Notes under the pieces: generated by a model
The model's input: only the letters and a program-made list of their open reading frames with translations
Database searches by the model: none
Told to the model about the DNA's origin: nothing
Part shown: positions 11,711-21,571 of the stretch, piece after piece
How the letters are laid out: every line of letters begins with the position of its first letter
Position numbering within the stretch: the stretch's first letter is position 1
Made by a program: the position numbers and the translations under genes
Source of the DNA: Asterias amurensis
Lineage: Eukaryota; Echinodermata; Asteroidea; Forcipulatida; Asteriidae
DNA length: 64,000 nt
Assembly (NCBI RefSeq): GCF_032118995.1
Contig: NC_092661.1
Location: 4,776,501 to 4,840,500 of the forward strand
Direction of reading: 5' to 3'

Positions 11711-11832
11711 GATAAATTACCTGAGGTGGGCGCGACTTTTAAAAGGGCCACATCGTTAAATGTGTACACAACAAAGGAAACGCATTTAACGACGTGGCCC
11801 TTTTAAGAGTCACGCCCACCTCAGGTAATTTA
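11711..11832. mobile_element. Hairpin-type MITE, about 120 bp
   Basis: ATAAATTACCTGAGGTGGGC and AAAAGGGCCACATCGTTAAA are mirrored by TTTAACGACGTGGCCCTTTT and CCCACCTCAGGTAATTTAT, leaving a loop of about 20 bp. Confidence 0.8.
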
Positions 11833-11896
11833 TAATCGCGTTCAGAATCCTAACCTTGACCGCCATCGTTGAGTCCAAGCATAGATATATTTATTT

Positions 11897-12078
11897 TAGG
11901 TCTAGTCATAGCTCCAACACTTCGGAGCAAGCTACCCACCCACATTCAAGCAGCTCCTTCATTGGACACTTTTAAATCTCAACTTAAAACCCATCTGTTT
12001 TGTCAATCTGCTCATAGCGCTTAGAAACTTCCGTTTTTAGTGCTCTATAAATGTTGTAATTATTATTATTATTAGTAG
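11897..12078 (+). mobile_element. LINE 3' end (CR1/L2-like ORF2 tail) with ATT tail
   Basis: The frame reads LPTHIQAAPSLDTFKSQLKT followed by HLF, the standard C-terminus of CR1/L2-type ORF2. Then come GCGCTTAGAAAC, GTGCTCTATAAATG and an (ATT)n tail. Confidence 0.7.
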
Positions 12079-12091
12079 TAGTATTATATCT

Positions 12092-12247
12092 ATACGCCTC
12101 TCTAAATATGTATGCATGACGTCATAATTCGTTCCCAAAATGAGGCTATGTGCGCACGTCCCCCATCACTTGCAGTGGCTGCGCCCATTGCCTCGTTTTG
12201 AGTTAGCATTGTGACGTACCTCATGCATAAATATTAAGAGAGGCGTA
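12092..12247 (+). mobile_element. MITE with TACGCCTCTC ends, copy 1
   Basis: Inverted ends TATACGCCTCTC / GAGAGGCGTATG with inner ATGCATGACGTCATAA. About 156 bp. Confidence 0.78.
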
Positions 12248-12309
12248 TGTGCCAAACATAGATAGAGAATTAAAATATTCTATTATATATCTATTATGGA
12301 GCAATTTAT

Positions 12310-12466
12310 ATACGCCTCTCTTAATATTTATGCATGAGATACGTCACAATGCTAACCCAAAACGAGGCGATGAGCGCAGCCACTGCAAGTGATGGGGGAC
12401 TTGCGCCCATAGCCCCATTTTGGGTAAGAATTATGACGTCATGCATAAATATTAAGAGAGGCGTAT
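12310..12466 (-). mobile_element. MITE with TACGCCTCTC ends, copy 2, inverted
   Basis: The same family as 12092-12247 in the opposite orientation, 62 bp away. The pair forms a larger inverted repeat between the orphan exon and lectin B. Confidence 0.78.
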
Positions 12467-12654
12467 GGGAGCCAAAGCAATGAAAACCTGCACGGGTGTA
12501 CGCGCTGCACATGGCCCTCAGCCAATAACATGTCTTCATTGACCTCTTTGAGGGCGCTGTTTATGGCTTCTGACGTCATAATATGCAAGGGAGTTTATCG
12601 GTTGACTGACGCAAATTAACCCCTCATCAGCTAGTCCAATTATATTGCGATTAG

Positions 12655-12741
12655 TCTGCACAACTCAGTTTGCGTGTGACACTTAGCTGCCTTATTCTGT
12701 AAGTATATGTGATACCAGCGAACGAGTGGTGAGGTGCCATA
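12655..12741 (+). promoter_or_regulatory. Conserved lectin B 5' flank
   Basis: AACTCAGTTTGCGTGTGACAC and CAGCGAACGAGTGGTGAGGT directly upstream of the start codon are shared with the orphan copy at 11440-11522. The region probably contains the core promoter and 5' UTR. Confidence 0.5.
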
Positions 12742-15700
12742 ATGGCTCACTGCGAAGGAATGTTGCAGGAGAAAAACCTGTTGATATTTCTCTTTGGAAT
12801 CCTCGTGTGGTTTTACCCGCTATCCTGCTGGTGCCTCGATCTCACAGGTGAGTGTTTAATTGACGGGAAAATAGTTTTGGGAACGCAACAAAGGCAAAGT
12901 ATGCCTTCAATTTTCGGAATCGTCCCATAATGTTTTAAAATGTAATAAGGCAAAAAAATCATTTAAAACGTCGCGTTTTTGAGATGTCGCCGAAACTTCG
13001 GAAAGATTTTATGTCCACGCAGGATCGAAGAGTAAACTTTAGGATACACTAGAAGCGTTAATCTCTGATTCAAATTATGTGACATAAAAACCTCTATCTT
13101 TTTAAGATAGGTTTTCCCGGCCAATTTCAGCAATAAATCATTCAATTTCATTACCATGCATTCAAATTCACGCATTTTCCCCTAATACTCTCAAACTATA
13201 GGGTTTCTTTTTAGCTCTTAATGTACTCAATTTCGTTTTCGTGCACACACGATTGCATTTTTCTCGTTCAGATTCGCTTCAGTCTTTCTATTTCATTTAT
13301 AGGTATTCAAGACTACACTTTGACCATTCTTAAGTTGAATTTCTACCATTCTTAAAGGCAGTGGACACTATTGGTTATTACTCAAAATAATTATTAGCAT
13401 AAAACCTTACTTGGTAGCGAGTAATTGGGAGAGGTTGATGATATAAAACATTGTGAGAAACGGCTCCCTCTGAAGTGGAGTAGTTTTCGAGAAAGAAGTA
13501 ATTTTCCACGAATTTGATTTCGAGACCTGAAGTTTAGAATTTGAGGTCTCGAAATCAACCATCTAAACGCACACAACTTCGTGTGACAAGGGTGTTTTTT
13601 CTTTCATAGTTATCTCGCAACTCCGATGACCACTCGAGCTCAAATTTTCACAGGTTTGTTATTTTATGCACATGTTGGGGTACAACAAGTGAGAAGACTG
13701 GTCTTGACATTTACCAATAGTGTACACTGGCTTTAAGTTGAATTTCTACTACCTATTTACAATTGATGCATTCAAATAAGGACTCACCGAAGCGAACATG
13801 ATTTTGCTGAGTTTTCTTTTTCATTTATGTGCAACGAATTTCAACTTCTTTGCATCCAAATTAAAGATGAGTTATGCATGGCTTAATGAGTAAACTAGAA
13901 ATTAAAGTTCCTTTACGAGCTCACAAATACATTTTGTAAGAGGTGTTTCCATGTACTTTACATTTTATATCATTTGTTTTTCTAATTGATTTAATTGTTC
14001 CTTTTGCTTTGTTACCCTTAAAGTTAAAGCCTGTACGAGATAACTTTGAAAAGAAAACTAAATCTTTTACTTTAGCCTTGAGATTTTGTTGCACTGGTAT
14101 TTATGTTGTTGTCTTTGTTTCTGCTAATGTCAGAACACGTAAAATTAGAAGTTAACAAGTTTTTTAACGAAACAAAAAGCTTAAAATTATAAGGGGTCGT
14201 TGAAAAATTTAAAAAACAAATTAATCTCAATGTTGTCTTGCTCTGTATACCGACCACGGGCAGTCATTTTTTATTCAAAACCGTTGGGCTTTAAAGTCAA
14301 ACCAGTGTAGAAATGAGTTTTCACTGAAAACATCTGCCTTTATTATAGGCACATAACATATGAATTTGAATGCAAACATTTGGAAAAACTGTTGCCCACT
14401 AATGAAATTGAATGGTTGACCAGCTCTTGCTGCTGGCTTTACCGAAATTGAATGAGTCTTGCGGCCTGATGAAATTGAATGATTTTATTTGACCAGTGAA
14501 TGCTTAAAGTCACCTGGAAATAGATTTCTTTTTCTTTCAAACATAAGAGTTTATGCTTACGAACAATAAAACAATTTTTTTCAGTAATTGTTTGTCACGA
14601 TTTATACGTTTAAAAAATATACAAAGTTGTTTGGGGGACTGACTCCGCCTACCCCTTTTGTGACGTCAATCGAGGCAGACTTTGCCTGCAATGCGTATAG
14701 TAAACATACGTGCAAAGTACATGTACGTCCAAGTCGTGAGTTGGTACATTTCAAAAAGTGTTTTTCTGCATTCAGCAGCAATACACCTGGTCGGCATTGC
14801 CGGAAAAAAACAAAAAAATATCTTTTTTTGAAACGTACAAACTTATGACTTGGTCCGTACATGTGCTTTGCAATTGTGTTTACTCTACGCATTACAGGCA
14901 AAGTCTGCCTCGATTGACGTCACGAACAGCGCCCTCTCGGGTCGGGGTCTACTCTTAAATTTGTAAATAACATAAGAACTGATTTTTTAAAACCTTAGTT
15001 AACTGTTTATTCAAATTCCACTCATCAAAACACATATATTAGTGGCAAAAGCTTTATTTTGAAAAAATACCACTTCCAGGTGACTTTAACTTTTGAAATT
15101 GAATAACTCTTTTTGACCCTTGAATGCTGAGTTATATTTTTATTTTTTCGGACTAAACAATTGAACAAGCACCGTCCAGGGAAGTGCAAAAGTCAAAAAG
15201 ATGTGCTCTCCCAGCCCAGACCAAGCTCATAAAAAGCACACTACGGCTAATAAGACAATCATTATACTTGTCTTATTTGTTTTCAGCTTAAACTGTTCTG
15301 CCATCTTGTCGCTTTTATTTCAAACTCGTTGTGTCGAGTATTATGTTCATCTGTAATTTTGTCTGTTCGTTTGTCTGTCTGGTTGTCTTGTTTTCCTGTC
15401 TGTCTTTTATAGGTCTTCTCGGTCAAATTCAGAAAATGAGCAGCCAATTTAATTTTCATGCTTTCGAATTAAAGCTGTTTTGCCTCTCCAGTTGTCACTG
15501 CGTTTCAAATTCGGAATTCGGCCATTCAATTTCATGCTTACCAAAACGGCCCCGTACACTGTAAAAAAATTACCGTAATTTTACGGTGAAAAGTACGTAA
15601 ATAGCTACAGTGTTTTACCGTAACGAGATTTTTCCATGACTTTACGGTGCAACCCCGTAAATACCGGCTCGCAATGCACCATGGGATTGTTTAAAAAAAT

Positions 15701-18700
15701 TACCGTAATTTTTACGGTGATAACGACATTTTTCAATGACTTTACGGTGCAACCCCGTAAATACCGGCTCGCAATGCACCATGGGATTGTTTAAAAAATT
15801 ATTACCGAAATTTTTACGGTGAAAAGTACGGTGGAACCCGTAAATAATGGCTCGCAATGCACCATGGGATTGTTAAACAAAATCACCGTAATTTTTACGG
15901 TGAAAAGTACGCAAACATCTACGGTGTATTTTATATATAAAACCATTTCCTTGACTGTACGGTGTAACCCCGTTAATACCGGCTCGCCATGCACCATGGG
16001 ATTGTCTAAATGTCTATATTTTGACGGTGAATTACCATTATCGCTTTTGCTCGCCAGCCTTTTACGGCCAAAATCCGTATCTGGGCACACCAAAAGAACT
16101 TTAGGGATCATCGCGCACGCGCAATGCTTATGAGGAAGTTCAGGCGGGGCGACTAGAATAACTAGATTTACCCACTTTTTTGTACTCTATTGTACAATCC
16201 CGTGCTCATGGGTTATTACTTAAAGGTATGATACATCATTGGTTTTGGTTCTGAAAACAATGAGTTCATTCCAATTCCAGTCGTCTAGTTTTCAAAACAC
16301 CCATCATTGGTAACCTGTTAAGGTTTCTATTTCATCAGTTATTCTATGTGGAAGTTTATATTGTGTTATGAAGACCACTAAATGCAGCGTCTGAATTCGA
16401 ACAGTGCAAATCGAAAGCAGTTGTTGCCTTTTGATGGTGTTCAGAACTTTTCTTGAATATCAGCATTTAAGATGGAACTATTTTGAAGGGAGATTATTAT
16501 CTCATTTGCAGTTTTATGATGAAAATTATTTAGAATTATATTTCTTGCCAAATTATTTTGATAATTAGCAAAGCTGTATCGTACCTTTAACATAATGGTT
16601 ATTTTCGTGTAATACACCGTACAAATCACGGCACTCTGTAACCTCGTGTACGGTTTTACACCGTATTGACAGCCTTATCACCGTAAAAATCACGCCACAC
16701 CGTAACTTCATGTACGCTTCGCACCGTATATTGACAGCTTTCTCACCGTGAAAATCACGGCACACCGTAACTTCGTGTACGGTTTACACCGTAAACTGAC
16801 AGCTTTCTCACCGTGAAAATCACGGCACACCGTAACTTCGTGTACGGTTTGCAACGTAAAAATTACGGGAATCGGTTGGCATCTCGCTGCACAACCGATT
16901 CCCGTAAATTTTACGGGAATTTTTTTACAGTGTACTCTATTCATTTATTTATGTTTACTGATTATGTTTTGCTTTACTCCGCAATACATGTAACTGTCGT
17001 TATTCTTTTGTGAGAGTAAGGAAATAAATGTATTCTTGAATTTAATTGAAAATGATTGTGTCTCCATCCAACAAATGGATTTTATAAATAATTAGTCATG
17101 TTCATTTCAGCGTTGGACCTCAGTGGGATGCAAGCCAGCCAGATCTCGTCCTACCAAAATAATTCAGCCGATCGAGCAATTGACGGAAACCAAAGCACAA
17201 ACTTCTTTGATTGGTCTTGCTCCTCTACGGGTAGGTGTAAACAAGTTTTTGGAGACCTGATAAAATTTGTGTCCACTCGTGGCCACCAAAACGAAATACA
17301 CAATTGAATACCAACCACCCTTGTGTGCTAATACCCAAATTTTGAGCCACCGCTATTGACCGGAAAGTCGCAAAAAATGTGAAAGTTAGTAACAATGCTA
17401 TGATATTTCCATGTAAACACCACAAACGGTGAATGAAAAAATGTATAATTATTCACAATTCTTGTCTCCAATGATTAAACTTTACACGAAGGCAACAGTG
17501 CTGAGTAGCGGTACCACCGTCGCCTTATGTACAAAGAGATCTAATCGTGGTCACTAATCGGCCGTCATGCAGGAGGTCTCCTATCTTTTTCCACTGGTCA
17601 GACAGGGGCATTGTCCGGGTTTTCTTTTGCTCTGCGGTTTGGCGGGCCGTTCATACTCCTTTTCTTCCTTCCTCCATGGTTGCACCAGGAACTGACGAGG
17701 GCCTAGCAAAAAAGTCCCCGTTTAGAGCAAATAGCAGTTAAAGTGAAACTTATGATTTTCAGTATGGCTGTATTAAGAGATTCTGTTCCCCTAATAGGAA
17801 ATTACATAGTAAAGAGGAAGAAGATTCACGAGAGGGCGGTACCTGAAAGGGTCTAACTTCGTGGAAACACTTATTATAGCTAGTCACACCCGCGGTGTTT
17901 TTAAATGTGATTCTGCACCATCGATACCTTTGGGTTTCAGACAATATTGTCCTCGGTTTATGTGATTCATGCCTTAATCCCCCTATTATAATTATTCATG
18001 TTGCAGATTACAATGCCCATCCGTGGTGGAAGGTGGACCTGGGAGCAAACCACTGCCTCGGTCGTATCACCCTTGTCAACAGAGGAGATTCTGATTGTAA
18101 GTTCTAAAACGTTAAAACTTTAGAATTTGAAGATATCAAGGAAGAAGTATATGTGGTAACCAGCTAGAATAATTATAACCGTATCACTCGAGCCGGTGTT
18201 TTAGCATTATTTTTGTACGGTACTAAAGATAACTCTGACCAGTAGATCTTATCGTAAACAATGACAAAATATAAACGAGGGTACTACTGTTATGCACAAA
18301 ATTAATGTAGTTAACGGAAGCCATTAAAATTAGTTGGCAAATATTATTTGTACAGATTATCATGTAAAACGAGGCTTATATTAAACAATAAATAATCATC
18401 AGTTGAAGTAAATTTAATCAAGAGTTAAATTTCCATTGGCAGACGAACGACTGAATGCCGCCGTGGTTAGGGCAGGCATTCAGGGCGACATTTTCAACAA
18501 CGCCGCGTGTGGGTTACCAGTGACACAAGACCAAGCGTCGATCCCTGGGGCACACTTACAGTTTGTATGTGACCCGCCCGTGATTTCCCGGTTCGTCAGT
18601 GTGGACGACGGTTTTCATGTGAGCGGACCAGATAACAACTTCCTAACACTTTGCGAAGTGATGGTTGAAGAGTACCCCACGGGACACTGCCCTCAATCAA

Positions 18701-19425
18701 CAAGTAAGAACATTTATAACAAGAAAATGAATAATGACAAAGCACGGTTTTCTGATCTTCTTGTAGTTAACCATTCTCATAAATTGAGGAAATCTACAAC
18801 AAATATTTTTCTTTATTCAGTGACATCGTCTTAATAATGGTAAACTCACTCTGTGACATTATTTGCCAGAATTGGTTCTTGGAATGTAACATTGCGTAAT
18901 TGCGTTAGGGTATTTGTCAGCTGTTTGTTTGAATTACAGCTTTATTATGTGCTGTATGTCGGTTGCTTAATTTTTCGGCGGTCTTATTTGTTAAGGGATT
19001 TGGCGTCTATTGTTACTACTTCCGTCAAAGATGCAAAGATCTCGGAGAAGGGCTTTTATTTTTGCGAACAACCAAAGCATGTTCTCGCTTTCTACTACTT
19101 TGTTTTCTAATTTTATTCGACAGCTACTCTAACTGAAACAGATATGTCTACAGCTGCAATGATCGTGGACCCGTCGTTCTCCATCTCCTGCATGTTCACA
19201 TTGATGTTTGTGGACAAACAAATCACCAACGCACGCCCTCTGTCGGTCCTTGACATGAAGTCGATGTTGCGCTGTTTCCAGCGGTGTTTGAGGATGGAAA
19301 ACGAGTGTTGGTCTATCGACTACGTCATGACTTCTGGTCAGTGCAGGCTCTACGACGTAAAGGCTGGAGACTTGAAGGCAGATGATCAGCCTCGCTGCTT
19401 GGTGTATGCAGTAGTCCGTGGCTAG
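12742..19425 (+). CDS. Lectin B: F-type lectin/PAN protein, five exons, vicinal Cys pair replaced
   Basis: Exons 12742-12847, 17111-17230, 18007-18096, 18443-18703 and 19124-19425 splice in frame (all phase 1) to 292 residues. The signal exon encodes MAHCEGMLQEKNLLIFLFGI and ends at a GTGAGT donor. The lectin domain has HPWWKVDLGANHC and R101-G-D103 with R108 at the expected place, so the sugar-binding motif is kept. However, the two Cys that follow RGD in copies A and C are Ser-Asp here (104-105). The last exon begins with eight extra residues (TLTETDMS) before the shared TAAM start, then carries the PAN-like cysteines (LRCFQRCLRMENECWSIDY). An AATAAA lies at 19919, about 0.5 kb past the stop. 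Intron 1 (4.3 kb) contains MITE A4, a foldback at 14504 and a CACTG-ended element. Upstream sequence resembles that of the orphan exon at 11523. Confidence 0.88.
13352..13736 (+). mobile_element. MITE family A, copy 4
   Basis: TTAAAGGCAGTGGACAC to GTGTACACTGGCTTTAA in lectin B intron 1. A short flank, AAGTTGAATTTCTAC, occurs on both sides, so the local target was itself duplicated. Confidence 0.85.
13737..14503. other. Lectin B intron 1, unassigned
   Basis: AT-rich. Near 14400-14500 GAAATTGAATGA recurs several times and resumes after 15090. No gene is seen. Confidence 0.4.
14504..15089. mobile_element. Foldback TTAA element in lectin B intron 1
   Basis: Ends TTAAAGTCACCTGGAAATAG and CTTCCAGGTGACTTTAA. 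Long inner arms (GTGACGTCAATCGAGGCAGA with AAGTACATGTACGTCCAAGT, mirrored by GGTCCGTACATGTGCTTT and TCTGCCTCGATTGACGTCAC) flank GCAGCAATACACCTGGTCGG. About 586 bp; partial sister at 295-595. Confidence 0.75.
15556..16935. mobile_element. 1.4-kb CACTG-ended element with ACGGT-rich subterminal repeats
   Basis: Inverted ends CACTGTAAAAAAATTACCG and ACGGGAATTTTTTTACAGTG have TA on each outer side. The left half holds four to five ~100-bp tandem units (TACCGGCTCGCAATGCACCA, TGGGATTGTTTAAAAAA). The right half holds ~70-bp units (GAAAATCACGGCACACCGTA, ACTTCGTGTACGGTTT). CACTG ends suit the CACTA/EnSpm superfamily; no transposase is present, so it is non-autonomous. Confidence 0.75.
17240..18000. other. 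Lectin B intron 2
   Basis: CCAGGAACTGACGAGGGCCT near 17690 matches 2405-2430 in lectin A intron 2. CACCATCGATACCTTTGGGT near 17920 matches 4680 in lectin A and partly 50350 in lectin C. The introns are therefore homologous and date from the gene duplication. No other feature is seen. Confidence 0.55.
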
Positions 19426-19467
19426 GCCAGTAATGCAATAATATTGCATTATACGCGTTATTTGTTG

Positions 19468-19855
19468 TTAAAGGCAGTGGACACTATTGGTAATTGTCAA
19501 AGACTAGCCTTCACAGTTGGTGTATCTCAACATAAGCATAAAATAACAAACCTGTGAAAATTTGAGCTCAATCGGTCATCGAACTTGCGAGATAATAATG
19601 AAAGAAAAACACCCTACCCTTGTCACACGAAGTTGTGTGCGTTTAGATGGTTGATTTCGAGACCTCAAGTTCTAAATCTGAGGTCTCGAAATCAAATTGG
19701 TGGAATACTTCTTTCTCTAAAACTAATGGCACTTCAGAGGGAGCCGTTTCTCACAATGTTTTATACCATCAACCTCTCCCCATTACTCATCACCAAGTAA
19801 GGTTTTATGCCAATAATTATTTTGAGTAATTACCAATAGTGTCCACTGCCTTTAA
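19468..19855 (-). mobile_element. MITE family A, copy 5
   Basis: TTAA at both ends with full TIRs; starts 43 bp after the lectin B stop, so it may lie in the 3' UTR. Confidence 0.87.
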
Positions 19856-20214
19856 ATGAATATAATTTGTAATACAGCATCAAGCGCGAAGTCAATTATA
19901 TTAAAAAAAAAAATTATTAATAAAACTTTTAGTAAAAGAGTAAACTAAGTTTTCAATATTAGTTTTGTAATTTACATTATATCGGCCTACTACTACTAGG
20001 CCTGTCTGTAGGATTGTGATTGCCTTTTATATCATCCTTTGTTATGATTGCATCTTGGTGGATCATCCGCTGTTGTTTGGTCATGTTATATAATTAACAC
20101 ACACAAAAAAAAGATTTATAAATAAATTCAAAATCTTTTTTTTAGTTGTGGTAAAAAAACTAAAAGAAATACCCTTGGCACAACCACTTTTTGATTTAAT
20201 ATGAAATATTATCT

Positions 20215-20700
20215 TCAAGTACGCACTAATCCTCCAACCAGATTGGCAGAACGGAGCCTTGTGAACTTGTCAAATTCTGCTTGAAAAGTGAACTTGTCAA
20301 ATTTTGCTTGAAAAAAATCTTCAACTTGTGAACTTATCAAATTTTGCTTGAAAAAGTCTACAACTTGTGAACTTGTCAAATTTTGCTTGAAAAAATCTGT
20401 AAGGCTATAATAATAATAGCCTTGTGAACTTATCAAATTTTGCTTTAAAAAGTCTACAACTTGTGAGCTTGTCAAATTTTGCTTGAAAAAATCTATAAGG
20501 CTATAATAATAATAGCCTTGTGAACTTGTAAAATTTTGCTTGAAAAAATTTTACAAGGCTAAACTTGATGAACTTTCAAATTTTGCTTGAAAAAGTCTAC
20601 ACTTGTCGAATTTTGCTTAAAAAATCTACTGCCTTTTGAACTTGTCAAATCATTTTGCTTGAAAAAGTTTACAAGGCCTTCGGTGTAGGCCTACCTGTCA
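20215..20700. repeat. Minisatellite, 30-60-bp units
   Basis: CTTGTGAACTTGTCAAATTT followed by TGCTTGAAAAAGTCTACAA repeats about ten times with imperfect spacing; some units are separated by GGCTATAATAATAATAGCC. Minus-strand open frame is a by-product. Confidence 0.8.
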
Positions 20701-21571
20701 AATTTTGTTTTCAGTTAGTGGCTCAAATTGGTTATAATATTTTGGTATTTTTTATTAAAGTTAAACAAAGTTTAAGTAAATTTGTGCAAAGATTTAGTCA
20801 GAGTGACGACCAGGCTTTCAGGGGAATCAAAGTCTTGCCGAAACCAGCGTGGTGATCAACCTTAGAACCCTTCAGGGACTTGCCGTCCCGGTCCCTCCTT
20901 TACTCTCCCACACAGTAAATCATCCACACCTAATTTGGGGATAGATATGACCAGCATGACGGACCCCATCCCCAATCCATTACTGGTGCAAGCAGTAAAA
21001 GTCATGTCCACCTGGTACGGGTAGGATTTTTTTCCCAGCATTATCATGGTTAAACAAAATCATGTAATATTATTATTTCTTTGTTTTTTGGCATCTTTGT
21101 GAGTGACAACTTTTGTAATGTTCTAGGGATTATTTTAAACAAATTTAAAGCGATTTTTATTTAGTAGGGGTGAGGGATGTGGTGTGGTTCTTCTTCATCC
21201 TTTAAAGTGCTGCTTCAGAAAATTTGAAGATTACCGCACTGTGGCTGGGCGCGCGCGTGAAACCATGGGACCGTAAGCCAATCAGCTGCAAAATATGGGG
21301 GATAATGTTTGTTGAATTTCATTGTTTATCCTGTTGCGCTTGGTATTTTTAACCAGAAGTAATCCAAATCACCAGGTGCATTCATTAATACAACTCATTA
21401 ACTTTACGCGGGAGACTCTACAATCTGCCGACAGAGGGCGCGATTCCTATTTAAATACCTAGTCAGATACCCTAAACCAAATTCAACGCTGAACGTATAG
21501 ATGAAGTCAAGCTTGATAAATCACGTGTGTCCCATTCAGAAACGCATGCGGGATTAGAATTTCTCAAAAAC
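20700..21571. other. Unassigned DNA upstream of POLR1H
   Basis: No recognisable gene. The last 200 bp before the ATG probably contain the POLR1H promoter and 5' UTR; no TATA box is evident. Pieces around 19970-20090 (TACATTATATCGGCCTACTA) recur near 22040 and 24080, marking a scattered repeat. Confidence 0.4.

Noticed and set aside
18436-18834. Reading lectin exon 4 as a stand-alone protein continuing past the donor
   Set aside because: The GTAAG donor at 18704 is conserved in copies A and C, and the sequence beyond it is not conserved.
20215-20700. Considered a CRISPR-like array because of regular repeats
   Set aside because: Units are directly adjacent and imperfect without unique spacers, and the genome is eukaryotic; it is a minisatellite.
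20862-21047. Minus-strand frame with varied, protein-like composition between lectin B and POLR1H
   Set aside because: I recognise no family and see no neighbouring exons; a protein search would be needed before calling it.
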